From: Deltaproteobacteria bacterium
GTDB taxonomy: Bacteria; Desulfobacterota; Syntrophia; Syntrophales; UBA2210
Direction: 5' to 3'
Assembly (NCBI GenBank): GCA_018399535.1
Contig: JAGYOR010000006.1
Location: 1-34,563 of the forward strand
Length of the DNA: 34,563 nucleotides
How positions within the stretch are numbered: the first letter of the stretch is position 1; each line of letters opens with the position of its first letter. Below are positions 7,632 through 16,494 of the stretch, one piece after another. The notes beneath the pieces were generated by a model. It saw only the letters and a list, made by a program, of their open reading frames with translations. It was not told the DNA's origin and made no database searches. Position numbers and translations under genes: made by a program.

Positions 7632-7646
7632 CCGGTTTCAAACCGG
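7632..7646 (-). terminator. Possible terminator after rlmB
   Basis: CCGGTTT-G-AAACCGG follows the rlmB stop directly on the minus strand. A T-rich stretch (GTTTTTG) comes about seven bases later rather than at once, so termination may be partial. Confidence 0.4.
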
Positions 7647-8414
7647 TCAGGGTTTTCTTGCGGTCCCGGCCCTCGACGGTTCCCCCGCTGCGACACGCGT
7701 TATTTCGTAAAGGAGTATGCCGCCCGCCACGGCTACATTCAGGGAATCAACAACGCCTTCCATGGGAATGCGTACCAGGTAATCGCATTTCCGGCGGACA
7801 AGCGCCCTGAGTCCCGTTCCTTCGCTTCCCAGTACGAGGGCTGATGGGGGTTCGTATTCGAGTTCGCGGCAATCATTTTCGGCGGACGCGTCAGCGCCGA
7901 AAATCCAGTAGCCGGCTTCCTTCAACTGTTCGATCGTGCGGGCGATGTTCACCACGCGACAGACCGGCGTGTGAAGCACGCTTCCCGCCGATGCCCTGAT
8001 CACCGCCGGAGTCACCCCGGCCGCCCTGTCCCTGGGGATGATGACGGCACGGATGCCGAAGCAATGGGCGCTTCGAACGAGGGATCCGAGGTTTTGCGGA
8101 TCGGTTATAGAATCGAGTATGATCAGCGGCCCGCCGGAAAGGTCTGCCTTGCCGTTTTGAATGATCGAGTCAAGTGAATGATATGTGAAATCTCCGAAAA
8201 GTGCCAGTACTCCCTGGTGCCTGTTCCCACCGGCGAGACGGTCCATGAAAGCCCCTTCTCTGCAGGTCACCGGAATTTTCTGCTCACGGGCGAGTTTCGT
8301 TATTTCCTCAACCCGGGGGCCGTGCCTGTTGGAAGAAAGGAAGATTGTTTTGATGCCCCTGGTGCCCGACCTGAGGCCTTCAAGGACGGGATTGAGGCCG
8401 TAGATTACCTGCAT
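7647..8414 (-). CDS. rlmB: 23S rRNA (guanosine-2'-O-)-methyltransferase RlmB
   Basis: A SPOUT-fold enzyme of the TrmH family, expected to methylate a ribose in the peptidyl-transferase region of 23S rRNA. The 255 residues begin with the RNA-binding domain VIYGLNPVLEGL. They then show the three SPOUT motifs: DPQNLGSLVRSAHCFG with its catalytic Asn/Arg, LVLGSEGTGL, and IPMEGVVDSLNVAVAGGILLYE, which form the knotted SAM site. The start at 8414 is chosen because the family begins just before this VIYG motif. The upstream gene pyrF ends 25 bases earlier. A close paralogue acting on tRNA cannot be fully excluded. Confidence 0.92.
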   Translation of the reverse strand: MQVIYGLNPVLEGLRSGTRGIKTIFLSSNRHGPRVEEITKLAREQKIPVTCREGAFMDRLAGGNRHQGVLALFGDFTYHSLDSIIQNGKADLSGGPLIILDSITDPQNLGSLVRSAHCFGIRAVIIPRDRAAGVTPAVIRASAGSVLHTPVCRVVNIARTIEQLKEAGYWIFGADASAENDCRELEYEPPSALVLGSEGTGLRALVRRKCDYLVRIPMEGVVDSLNVAVAGGILLYEITRVAAGEPSRAGTARKP

Positions 8415-8439
8415 GGATGCCCTCGACGCCCGTTGTTGT

Positions 8440-9198
8440 TCAGTGTTGGCCGCTTTGCCCGGCCAGTCCCTCACTGATCTCGTCGGTTATACGCCGGGCC
8501 GCCGCGACCGGATCAGAGGCCGTTCGTATGGGGCGTCCCACGACAAGGTAATCAGCGCCCACGGCGGCGGCTTCCGCGGCGGTCAACGTTCTCTTCTGGT
8601 CATCGCCGGCGATGTCGCCCGCCTGCCGAATGCCGGGAGTGACGACGATAAAGTCGTCGCCGCAGGCCTGCTTGATCGTCCTGATGTCGCCGGGGGACGC
8701 CACAACGCCTGGGACACCGGCTTCCCGGGCCAGCAGGGCAAGCCTGGTTACAAGGTCTTTCATGCTCAGCGAGAAACCGAGTGAGACGACATCGTCGTCG
8801 CCGAGACTCGTCAATACCGTTACGGCGAGTATCAAAGGCTGTTCACTCTTTCCCGGTGTGACCGAACGATACGCCGCGGCCACGGCTTCGCTCATCATGG
8901 CCGTTCCGCCTGAGGCGTGAACGGTAAGCATCGAAACGGGCATTTTCAGCGCGGCATCGGTGGCGCGGGCCACTGTATTGGGAATGTCGTGAAACTTGAG
9001 ATCAAGAAAGACACGCACGCCTCGACGGGCCACCGCTTCGACGATCGCGGGGCCGAAGCGGGTGAACGCTTCCTTGCCGATCTTGAACATACCCACATGA
9101 TCCTTGAGAAGATCGACCAGCGCCAGCGCTTCGTCGAGGTCATCTCCCACATCAAGAGCGAAAATAAGGCGTTCTTTCGCCGTCTTATTCGATTTCAT
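8440..9198 (-). CDS. pyrF: Orotidine 5'-phosphate decarboxylase
   Basis: It catalyses the last step of UMP synthesis. The 252-residue protein has LIFALDVGD at the start, the catalytic D-x-K-x2-D tetrad in LDLKFHDIPNT (Asp66, Lys68, Asp71), and the phosphate-gripping C-terminal VTPGIRQAGD and YLVVGRPI motifs. The ATG lies within the last codons of rpoZ (14-base overlap), so the two are likely coupled. Length is slightly over the common 230-240 residues. Confidence 0.96.
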   Translation of the reverse strand: MKSNKTAKERLIFALDVGDDLDEALALVDLLKDHVGMFKIGKEAFTRFGPAIVEAVARRGVRVFLDLKFHDIPNTVARATDAALKMPVSMLTVHASGGTAMMSEAVAAAYRSVTPGKSEQPLILAVTVLTSLGDDDVVSLGFSLSMKDLVTRLALLAREAGVPGVVASPGDIRTIKQACGDDFIVVTPGIRQAGDIAGDDQKRTLTAAEAAAVGADYLVVGRPIRTASDPVAAARRITDEISEGLAGQSGQH

Positions 9199-9457
9199 CT
9201 TCGCTGCCGATGAATTCCTGTTCGTTGGGGAGCATCTTGAAAGTATCATCGAGCTGATCGAGGTATTCGGGATAGGCGTAAACAACCTTTTGCTCGGCGA
9301 TTTCACGCAAAGCGGTGACCACTTCCCGGTTGTTCTTTTTTCCCGAAAGCGGTTTTGAACCCTTGTACAGCTGCCTGGCCCGCTGAACCGTCAGAATGGT
9401 CAGTGCGAACCTGTTTCGTGCCTGTTTCAGTGAATCTTCAACGGTAATCCTTGCCAT
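9185..9457 (-). CDS. rpoZ: RNA polymerase omega subunit
   Basis: This 90-residue protein starts MARITVEDSL, then NRFALTILTVQRARQL, and contains NREVVTALREIAEQKVV, the conserved omega signature. It helps fold and hold the beta-prime subunit. ATG 9457 has AAGGAGG upstream. It overlaps gmk by 20 bases and pyrF by 14, an arrangement that suggests tight coupling. The gmk-rpoZ pairing is common in bacteria. Confidence 0.95.
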   Translation of the reverse strand: MARITVEDSLKQARNRFALTILTVQRARQLYKGSKPLSGKKNNREVVTALREIAEQKVVYAYPEYLDQLDDTFKMLPNEQEFIGSEDEIE

Positions 9458-10088
9458 CGGTTCTATTTGCCTCCTTGGAACGAATGACTTCCGCCACCTT
9501 GTCCAGTTGCCGGATTCTTCTGTTCTTCTCCGCAACGTATATTGATTGAAGGACTGATACGGAAGTATGTACTTTATCATTAAAAATAATATAATCATAC
9601 CAGTAATTGTCGTTTATTTCATCGACGGCACGTTCAAGACGCCGGATCATCGACGGTTCGTCTTCCGATCCGCGCCTCCTCAGGCGTTCCTCGAGGGCCA
9701 GCAGGGAGGGCGGCAGTATAAAGACGTAAATGCCTTCGTTCAGGACCTGTTTCAGGTTTTTCGCTCCCCTCGTGTCGACGTCGAGCAGCACGTCGTCGCC
9801 GCCGGCGAGCACGCTTTCTATGTCGTTCCGGGATGTCCCGTAGAGGTTCCCGAAGATTTCCTCCCGTTCGATGAATTCCCCCCGGCGCTCCATTGTCTCG
9901 AATTCTTCCGGGGAGACAAAAAAATAATCCTTGCCGTTTTTTTCACGGTGCCGGGGCGGCCGCGTGGTATAGGACACGGAAAAGCGGAGTGCTGGAACGA
10001 TCTTCAGAAGTTCCCTGCAGAGTGTTGTTTTCCCGGCGCCCGACGGCGCCGAAACGACCATCATGACTCCCCGTTTCGGCATGGTCAT
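9438..10088 (-). CDS. gmk: Guanylate kinase
   Basis: It converts GMP to GDP using ATP. The 216-residue protein has the P-loop SAPSGAGKTT at 13-22, the GMP-binding block VSYTTRPPRHREKNGKDYFF, and the LID-region arginines (RRGSEDE...RRLERAVDE). ATG 10088 has AAAGGTG upstream; a GTG at 10115 would add nine residues without a better site. It follows yicC by 59 bases, a widely conserved pairing. Confidence 0.96.
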   Translation of the reverse strand: MTMPKRGVMMVVSAPSGAGKTTLCRELLKIVPALRFSVSYTTRPPRHREKNGKDYFFVSPEEFETMERRGEFIEREEIFGNLYGTSRNDIESVLAGGDDVLLDVDTRGAKNLKQVLNEGIYVFILPPSLLALEERLRRRGSEDEPSMIRRLERAVDEINDNYWYDYIIFNDKVHTSVSVLQSIYVAEKNRRIRQLDKVAEVIRSKEANRTDGKDYR

Positions 10089-10147
10089 GGTTGCACCTTT
10101 TCTCGAAACGTTCACCGGCTGATCACGGTTTCTGAACGGTTCTTTTT

Positions 10148-11032
10148 TTATTCAATATTCTGGGCCTGTTCGCGCAGCTTGGCAAGTTCCGTTTTTACGT
10201 CGATGACGGTACGTGATATATCGAGATCGCTGCTCTTCGAACCGATCGTGTTGATTTCACGATGCATTTCCTGAATGAGAAAATCGAGCCGCCTGCCCGC
10301 GGGTTCCGTGCCGTCCAGCAGGTCCCTGAACTGGCTGATGTGACTGTCAAGACGAACCAGCTCTTCGGTGATGTCCGTTTTCTCTGCCATCAGGGCTATT
10401 TCCTGTGAAATGCGAGTTTCGTCCAGTTCCACTCCCGTGGTGAGTTCCTTTAAACGGTCCGTCAGGCGCTGGCGGTATTCCACTACCACTCGTGGTGAAC
10501 GGGAATCAAGGAAATCCCGCCATTCTTTGATCGAATCGATCCGGTCCAGGAAATCCCGGTACAGCAGGGCGCCTTCCCGCTCCTTCATGTCCGTCAGGGC
10601 CGACAAGGCGCCGTCCACGCCCTGCTCGATGGCGGGCCTGACGCTCTCGTTGGTATATTCGGGTTCCGCGGCGTATATCCCGTTTTTAACCGAGCTGACA
10701 AGCTCAAGTGTTACAGGATCCTGCAGGTTCAACTCTTCCCGTATTTGTTCGAGAACGGCGTAGTATTCGCGAATGAGCGGCAGGTTGAGCTGCAGGACGG
10801 AAGACTCTGCGGTCCCCTGGCCCGCCTCGAACCTGAGAACCGCCTCGACCCGTCCCCGGGAGACCCGTTCGGCGATTTTCTTTTTTATCATGATTTCAAG
10901 TTCGCCGAGACCGTTCGGAATCCGCACGCTCATTTCAAGGTTCCGGTGATTGAGAGACTTGATTTCGACGATCAGGGATTTATCTCCGCATGCCGTTTCC
11001 GACCGTCCGTATCCCGTCATGCTTCGTATCAT
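10148..11032 (-). CDS. yicC: YicC/YloC family endoribonuclease
   Basis: A 294-residue YicC family member. It starts MIRSMTGYGR, as members do, and its C-terminal DUF1732 domain carries the RLDFLIQEMHREINTIGSKS block followed by VIDVKTELAKLREQAQNIE. E. coli YicC has been reported as an endoribonuclease; activity here is inferred from family. Its ATG overlaps the DUF4416 stop by four bases (ATGA), so the two are coupled. Confidence 0.92.
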   Translation of the reverse strand: MIRSMTGYGRSETACGDKSLIVEIKSLNHRNLEMSVRIPNGLGELEIMIKKKIAERVSRGRVEAVLRFEAGQGTAESSVLQLNLPLIREYYAVLEQIREELNLQDPVTLELVSSVKNGIYAAEPEYTNESVRPAIEQGVDGALSALTDMKEREGALLYRDFLDRIDSIKEWRDFLDSRSPRVVVEYRQRLTDRLKELTTGVELDETRISQEIALMAEKTDITEELVRLDSHISQFRDLLDGTEPAGRRLDFLIQEMHREINTIGSKSSDLDISRTVIDVKTELAKLREQAQNIE

Positions 11033-11586
11033 TCAGCCGTCTCCGTTTCTTTTTCTTTTCTGGCCGCCGCCAGCTGTTTAAGGTATTTTTTCCGTATTCC
11101 CGCAAGCATGTCGATCATCGATTGCTCCCGGTAATCGGGGTAGGTCCATTCCTGCGGCCTGAAAGACATGTCCCGGTAAATCAGCGTGACGTCGGCGTAG
11201 ACGCCGTTCCGCAGGTACGGCCTGTGCGCGTATGGTTTTCCCGTTGCCAGGAGCAGGTGCCCCACGGAGATATAGCCGGGATCGATGTTGATCCGTCTCT
11301 TCATCCCCGTGGCGGATTGTTGCTCCAGCTCTGCAGTGAACATTTTTATATCGGGAAGATCAGCCGGGTGGATCAGCGTTTCGAAAGCGATAAGCCGCCG
11401 CACCAGGCCAGGACCCATTTCTTTCCTGTAATACGTCGTAAAATCGAAAGGGAGTATCGCGCTGACATAATCCGTTTTGCCGTATCGTTCCGCCAGGGCG
11501 CCTATGACCCCGGGAATAAGGTCTCTCTCTGTTGAGAGCAGGCTTGCCACCAGTTTGACCGGGTCTGGTTGTTGAAGAATACTCAT
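11029..11586 (-). CDS. DUF4416 family protein
   Basis: This 185-residue protein resembles DUF4416, a family of unknown function. Recognisable stretches are DPVKLVASLLS near the start, TDYVSAILPFDFTTYYRKEMGPGL in the middle, and RRINIDPGYISVGHLLLATGKPYAHRPYL, with late YREQSMIDMLAGIRKKYL. It has no signal peptide or membrane segment. The stop-start overlap with yicC and the chain to gmk and rpoZ suggest a conserved RNA- or nucleotide-linked role, but that is context only. Confidence 0.85.
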   Translation of the reverse strand: MSILQQPDPVKLVASLLSTERDLIPGVIGALAERYGKTDYVSAILPFDFTTYYRKEMGPGLVRRLIAFETLIHPADLPDIKMFTAELEQQSATGMKRRINIDPGYISVGHLLLATGKPYAHRPYLRNGVYADVTLIYRDMSFRPQEWTYPDYREQSMIDMLAGIRKKYLKQLAAARKEKETETAE

Positions 11587-11673
11587 GAATTCCGTGCTTG
11601 GTTTTTCGAGGATCCTTCCCTTTGGTATCTGGAGCGATCACGGCTGAACCCCGCCGGTCAGCGCGCCGTTGTG

Positions 11674-12657
11674 CTACAAAACGCGGAGCAGTTCTTCGGG
11701 CTTCACCGTCGCCGTTCCCACCTTTCCCACGGCGACGCCGGCGGCGCGGTTCGCCAGGACCGCCGCTTCCTTGGACGATGCCCCGGCGGCAACGGCCAGG
11801 GCGAACGTCCCGATCACCGTGTCACCCGCCCCCGTAACATCATACACTTCCTTGGCCACGGCGGGAATATCGGTGATGTCGCCGTTTTTCTCAAACAGCG
11901 TCATTCCCTCTTCTCCGCGGGTGATGAGCAACGAAGCGAAACCGTAATCCCCTGTCAGCCGAAGGCCGCCCTTCACCAGGTCGTCGTGCGATTGCATTTC
12001 TTCGCCCAGAGCCTGGGACGCTTCGGCCAGGTTCGGCGTAATGAGATCGCATCCCTGGTAGAGCGAGAAACCATTCTGTTTTGGATCGACGAAAATCGGT
12101 ATGCCCGCCTGTTTCGCGACGGCGGTAATTTCTTCAAGGAGTTCGGCGTTTACCATTCCCTTGTTGTAATCTGAAATGACGATCACCCCGATGTCGTGCC
12201 GCAGCGATTGCAGGTAGCGGATTATTGCGCGCCTGTCTTTTTGCAGAAGCGGGTCGCGGTCTTCCCGGTCGAACCGGACCACCTGCTGATTATGAGCGAT
12301 GACCCGTGTTTTAACGCTTGTAGGTCGGTTTTCCTTGATAATGATGCCGCCCGCGTCCACCTTTATTTCCTCCAGGCGTTTCCGCAACAAGCCGCCCATT
12401 TCGTCCCGGCCAGCCACGCCGGCGATAAAGGCAGCTCCGCCGAGGGAATAAATATTGTTCAGGACATTGGCGGCGCCCCCTAAAAGCAGACTTTCTGATG
12501 TCACGCGGACGACCGGTACCGGTGCTTCTGGAGATATGCGGGAAACCTTTCCCCAGATGAAATGATCGACGATGATATCGCCTACGACGAAAACCCGCGC
12601 CGAAGCGAAACGATCGATGATTTCAACAGCCCGTTTTCTGGAAAGAATTTTTTTCAT
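11674..12657 (-). CDS. hldE1: D-glycero-beta-D-manno-heptose-7-phosphate kinase (single-domain HldE1/RfaE1)
   Basis: It phosphorylates heptose-7-phosphate at C1, the second step of ADP-heptose synthesis for the LPS core. The 327 residues form one PfkB-type kinase. RISPEAPVPVV at 40-50 is typical of RfaE1, GGAANVLNN follows, and the C-terminal DVTGAGD (273-279) carries the catalytic aspartate. The cytidylyltransferase half of the fused E. coli HldE is absent, so a separate HldE2 is expected elsewhere. ATG 12657 is chosen; the upstream alternative at 12726 is TTG with no clear advantage. The promoter at 12792-12820 drives it. Confidence 0.93.
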   Translation of the reverse strand: MKKILSRKRAVEIIDRFASARVFVVGDIIVDHFIWGKVSRISPEAPVPVVRVTSESLLLGGAANVLNNIYSLGGAAFIAGVAGRDEMGGLLRKRLEEIKVDAGGIIIKENRPTSVKTRVIAHNQQVVRFDREDRDPLLQKDRRAIIRYLQSLRHDIGVIVISDYNKGMVNAELLEEITAVAKQAGIPIFVDPKQNGFSLYQGCDLITPNLAEASQALGEEMQSHDDLVKGGLRLTGDYGFASLLITRGEEGMTLFEKNGDITDIPAVAKEVYDVTGAGDTVIGTFALAVAAGASSKEAAVLANRAAGVAVGKVGTATVKPEELLRVL

Positions 12658-12791
12658 GATATCCGCGGCACGGCGCCCATCTTCTTTTTCCGGGCGGAAC
12701 TTCCCCAGCCCCGGTAGGTGGTTCAATCGGCATCGCCGACGGCGGAGGGTGAGAAAAAGACAATTTATCTCCGCTTTGGCGTCGGCAAGGC

Positions 12792-12820
12792 ATGCTAGTA
12801 TCGGCGTCTGTTTTTGTCAA
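12792..12820 (-). promoter_or_regulatory. Promoter of the hldE1 operon
   Basis: On the minus strand there is a perfect TTGACA (12815-12820), a 17-base spacer, and TAGCAT (12792-12797), four of six to consensus. It probably starts the transcript for hldE1 and perhaps the genes through rlmB. Confidence 0.6.
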
Positions 12821-12828
12821 TGCTTTTC

Positions 12829-12850
12829 TCAAGATTATCAAATATCTTGA
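12829..12850. promoter_or_regulatory. 22-bp dyad, candidate operator between divergent promoters
   Basis: TCAAGAT, eight central bases, then ATCTTGA form a perfect 7-8-7 inverted repeat. It lies just upstream of the hldE1 -35 element and overlaps the lysS -35 at 12847, so a bound regulator could affect both. No regulator gene is adjacent. Confidence 0.4.
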
Positions 12851-12873
12851 CTAAAATCATCAAAACATATAGG
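12847..12873 (+). promoter_or_regulatory. Probable lysS promoter
   Basis: TTGACT (12847-12852) and TATAGG (12868-12873) with a 15-base spacer. This gives a leader of about 70 bases before the lysS ATG. Confidence 0.4.
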
Positions 12874-12951
12874 TATGCCTCCTTATTGTCACCATGGATA
12901 TTTTTTTGCCGTGGAGTCGTGACGATATCCGCGGACCCCGATTGGACGAAC

Positions 12952-14442
12952 ATGGAAGATACAAGTGAACTGCTGAGAAAGAAAAAGGAAAAGGCCGAGC
13001 AGTTGAGGGCGGCAGGAATCGACCTGTATCCCAACGATGTACGGGTGGATCATACATCCGAAGAGCTGTTGACCCGTTACGGCGATGCCGGCGACGAAAC
13101 GTTGCAGCAACTGGAAGAACGGTTCAGTCTTGCCGGAAGGATCATGGCGCAGCGGTTCTTCGGCAAGGCCTCGTTTATAAATATTCAGGATCGAAAAGGC
13201 CGAATACAGGTCTTTGTGAGAAAAGAGCGTGTCGGCGATGATTGCTACGCGCTGTTCAAGAAATTCGACGTGGGCGACATCGTGTTCGTCGCCGGAAGAC
13301 TCTTCAGAACGAAAACAGGTGAACTGACCATCGACACTGACGAAATCCGTCTTCTTTCCAAGGCGATGCGGCCGTTTCCCGAAAAATGGCACGGGCTTAC
13401 CGACGTGGAGATCCGGTACCGGCAGCGCTATCTCGATTTGATCATGAATCCGGAGGTAAGGGACACGTTTCTGGTCAGAAGCAGGATCATTCGCCTTATC
13501 AGGGAGTTCATGACCGACCGTGACTTTCTCGAGGTGGAAACACCCATGATGCATCCCATCGCGGGCGGAGCGACAGCACGACCCTTCAAAACACACCACA
13601 ACACCCTGGACATGGATCTCTATCTCCGCATTGCCCCCGAACTCTACCTGAAGCGCCTGGTTGTGGGAGGCCTGGAGAGAGTTTTCGAGATCAACCGCTG
13701 CTTCAGGAATGAGGGGATTTCAGTTCTTCACAATCCCGAATTCACCATGATGGAATTTTACCGGGCCTACGCCGATTACGAAGATCTCATGACCTTCACT
13801 GAGGAACTGCTGACCTTCGTGGCCGACCGTGTTCTCGGATCGCTCAGTTTTTCCTACCAGGGGACGCCTGTCGATTTCACGCCTCCCTGGCCGCGCATGT
13901 CGGTTACCGAGGCCATCGAGCGGTACGCGGGCATTCCGGCGGCGCGTCTCGGCTCGAAAGAAACCGCTTCGGCCGCGGCCGAAGAGCTGAACGTTCACGT
14001 GGACGAAACAGATTCCAGGGGCAGGATCATCATGGAGATTTTCGACGAGACCGTGGAGCACAAGCTGGTGCAGCCGACGTTCATAACCCGGTATCCCGTG
14101 GAGGTGTCGCCCTTGTCCAGGCGAAACGCGGCCGATGGAGATTACGTGGATCGCTTTGAGCTTTTTATCTGCGGGCGGGAAATAGCGAATGCCTTCTCCG
14201 AGTTGAACGATCCCGATGATCAGCGGGAACGATTCCGGGAACAGCTTCGGGAAAAAGAGGCCGGCGACGAGGAAGCCCATGATTTCGATGAGGATTACAT
14301 CACCGCCCTTGAATACGGCATGCCGCCCACGGCAGGCGAGGGGATCGGAATCGACAGGCTTGTCATGCTGTTTACCGATTCGCCGTCGATCAGGGACGTC
14401 ATTCTTTTTCCCCATATGCGATCCAGAACCAGGCAACCCTGA
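12952..14442 (+). CDS. lysS: Lysyl-tRNA synthetase, class II
   Basis: It charges tRNA-Lys. The 496 residues have the N-terminal helix and OB-fold (LAGRIMAQRFFGKASFINIQD), then the class II catalytic core. Motif 2 is VFEINRCFRNEG at 244-255, with EFTMMEFYRAYADY after it. Motif 3 is GIGIDRLVMLFTD from 464, ending SIRDVILFPHMR. Length is normal. ATG 12952 is chosen by family start; a GTG at 12919 in frame would add eleven residues. It is the first plus-strand gene of the envelope region, 114 bases before lolC/E. Confidence 0.97.
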   Translation: MEDTSELLRKKKEKAEQLRAAGIDLYPNDVRVDHTSEELLTRYGDAGDETLQQLEERFSLAGRIMAQRFFGKASFINIQDRKGRIQVFVRKERVGDDCYALFKKFDVGDIVFVAGRLFRTKTGELTIDTDEIRLLSKAMRPFPEKWHGLTDVEIRYRQRYLDLIMNPEVRDTFLVRSRIIRLIREFMTDRDFLEVETPMMHPIAGGATARPFKTHHNTLDMDLYLRIAPELYLKRLVVGGLERVFEINRCFRNEGISVLHNPEFTMMEFYRAYADYEDLMTFTEELLTFVADRVLGSLSFSYQGTPVDFTPPWPRMSVTEAIERYAGIPAARLGSKETASAAAEELNVHVDETDSRGRIIMEIFDETVEHKLVQPTFITRYPVEVSPLSRRNAADGDYVDRFELFICGREIANAFSELNDPDDQRERFREQLREKEAGDEEAHDFDEDYITALEYGMPPTAGEGIGIDRLVMLFTDSPSIRDVILFPHMRSRTRQP

Positions 14443-14556
14443 GCGGAGAGCCTTCGTGAGTTTTAACGTCGGGCAGGAAAACCGGGACAGGGAAAATTTT
14501 CGAGCGCCGGACCCCGCCCGTCTTTATGCGAATAAACGCCGGTGGTGAGATTGCTT

Positions 14557-15813
14557 ATGGGTTATGAACTGTTCGTCGGCACCCGCTATCTCCGGGCGAA
14601 AAGAAAACAGACCTTCATTTCCGTCAATACCGTGATTTCAACGGCGGGAATCTTTCTCGGCGTCGCCGCCCTTATTATTGTTCTGGCCGTCATGAGCGGT
14701 TTCGAGGCGGAACTCCGGAACAAGATCCTGGGAATAAACGCCCATATCCTTCTTACTCGACTCGATGGAAACATGGAGCAATACCGGGATGTTATGCGTG
14801 ACATCGCCGGCATCGACCGGGTCGAGGCGACAACGCCGTTCCTTTACGGCCAGGCCATGGTGAAAAAAGGCAACCGGGTCACGGGTGTGGTGCTTCGCGG
14901 CATGGATCCCGAAAGCGCGCCCGATGTCATCAACGTGGGCACGATAGTGGAGGGCGATCTTTCCTCTCTGTCCGAGGTCCGCGACCGGGAAGAAGATCTT
15001 CCGCCGATTATCGTGGGCAGGGAACTGGCGGGTACCCTGGGAACGCGACACGGGGACACAATAGAAGTTCTGCTTCCGATGGGAGTTTCGACGCCCATGG
15101 GGACGATGCCCCGTCTCAAGACCTTCCGTGTTTCCGGCGTTTTCGAATCGGGATTCTACGAATATGACTCCACGCTGGCCTTTCTGTCCCTGTCGGATAT
15201 GAGGCAATTTCTTAATACCGGTGACGCCGTCACCGGCATTGAAATCAAGATAGATTCCATCTATCGCGCGAAGGAAGTAGCGGACGCCATCGAGGAGCAT
15301 CTCGGTCCGTCCTACTGGGCAAGAACCTGGATGGAACTGAACCGGAACCTGTTCTCGGCGCTCAAGCTGGAACGGACGGTCATGTTTATTATTTTGAGCC
15401 TCATCGTTCTGGTGGCGGCTTTCAACATCGTTATCACCCTCATTATGTCGGTTATGGAGAAGACCGGCGATATCGCCATACTGAAGTCCATGGGTGCAAC
15501 GGGTCGCAGCATCATGAAAATATTCATGGTACAGGGGCTTATTATAGGTTTTGTCGGCACCGCGCTCGGCTGTGTCGCCGGTATCACGGCGGCGCTCAAT
15601 CTTGAATCCATTGTCGGTTTCATCGAGGATCTGTTCGGCTTTACGGTCTTGCCCCGCGACGTTTATTATCTCAGTACCCTGCCTTCCGAGGTGAATTATC
15701 CGGACGTGGCGCTTATTGTCCTGGTAACCCTGGCGATCTGTTTCGTGGCGTCCATTTATCCCGCCTGGACGGCGTCCCGGTTGGATCCGGCGGAAGCGCT
15801 GCGGTACGAATAG
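14557..15813 (+). CDS. Lipoprotein-releasing ABC permease LolC/LolE
   Basis: It forms the membrane part of the LolCDE complex, which extracts lipoproteins from the inner membrane for transfer to LolA. The 418 residues show the family N-terminus VGTRYLRAKRKQTFISV, a first membrane helix near 23-45, a large periplasmic domain to about 270, then three helices near 270-297, 315-340 and 383-407, and the ending SRLDPAEALRYE. Only one such gene is present, so it may form a homodimer, or a partner may be elsewhere. ATG 14557 is used; GTG codons at 14542 and 14545 are alternatives, and GGTGGTGAG lies upstream of the ATG. Confidence 0.92.
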   Translation: MGYELFVGTRYLRAKRKQTFISVNTVISTAGIFLGVAALIIVLAVMSGFEAELRNKILGINAHILLTRLDGNMEQYRDVMRDIAGIDRVEATTPFLYGQAMVKKGNRVTGVVLRGMDPESAPDVINVGTIVEGDLSSLSEVRDREEDLPPIIVGRELAGTLGTRHGDTIEVLLPMGVSTPMGTMPRLKTFRVSGVFESGFYEYDSTLAFLSLSDMRQFLNTGDAVTGIEIKIDSIYRAKEVADAIEEHLGPSYWARTWMELNRNLFSALKLERTVMFIILSLIVLVAAFNIVITLIMSVMEKTGDIAILKSMGATGRSIMKIFMVQGLIIGFVGTALGCVAGITAALNLESIVGFIEDLFGFTVLPRDVYYLSTLPSEVNYPDVALIVLVTLAICFVASIYPAWTASRLDPAEALRYE

Positions 15814-15825
15814 GAGGTTCGGTTC

Positions 15826-16494
15826 GTGGTCACCCTGAAAACTTTGACCAAGACCTTCATAAAGGACGGCAACGCTGTGGACGTGCTGAAGGGGATCGAC
15901 CTCGAGATAGCCGCCGGGGAGACCGTGGCGGTTCTCGGTGTGTCGGGATCGGGGAAAACGACGCTCCTGCAGATCATGGGTTTGCTTGATCATCCGACCG
16001 GCGGTTCCGTCTTGTACGACGGCGTTGATGTATTCACGGGCGACGAGCGGACAAGGGCCAACTTCCGCAACCGGCGGATCGGGTTTGTTTTTCAGTTTCA
16101 CCATTTGCTTCCTGAATTCACGGCATTGGAGAACACCATGATGCCGGCTCTGATCGGTGGCGTGCCTCGCCGGGAGGCGCTCGGAATGGCGGAGGCAGCC
16201 TTGACTGAGGTCGGACTTGGTGATAGGTTACCCCACAAACCGGGTGAGCTTTCAGGGGGGGAACAACAGCGGGTCGCCGTGGCGAGAGCCATGATCATGA
16301 AACCGGCCGTCCTTCTCGCCGATGAACCCACGGGCAATCTGGATGAGGCGACAGGTCGGAAAATCGAAGAATTGCTGTTGCAGTTGAACGGAGCGCGGGA
16401 GACGACGCTCGTAGTTGTCACCCACAACAATCAGCTGGCCCGGCGTATGTCGAGGACGTTAGGCCTGAAGGACGGTACGTTGCATGAATTATAA
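15826..16494 (+). CDS. lolD: Lipoprotein-releasing ABC ATPase LolD
   Basis: The 222-residue ATPase powers lipoprotein release by the permease encoded just upstream. Walker [10 protein letters not shown] is at 38-46, the Q-loop region is [15 protein letters not shown], the signature LSGGEQQR starts at 142, and Walker B ends with Asp166-Glu167 in [11 protein letters not shown]. The [10 protein letters not shown] segment is typical of LolD. The start is GTG, with GGAGG overlapping the stop of lolC/E. The end overlaps bamA by eleven bases. Confidence 0.95.
   Translation: MVTLKTLTKTFIKDGNAVDVLKGIDLEIAAGETVAVLGVSGSGKTTLLQIMGLLDHPTGGSVLYDGVDVFTGDERTRANFRNRRIGFVFQFHHLLPEFTALENTMMPALIGGVPRREALGMAEAALTEVGLGDRLPHKPGELSGGEQQRVAVARAMIMKPAVLLADEPTGNLDEATGRKIEELLLQLNGARETTLVVVTHNNQLARRMSRTLGLKDGTLHEL

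Noticed and set aside
14638-16104. Minus-strand open frame of 488 codons
   Set aside because: Antisense to lolC/E and lolD.
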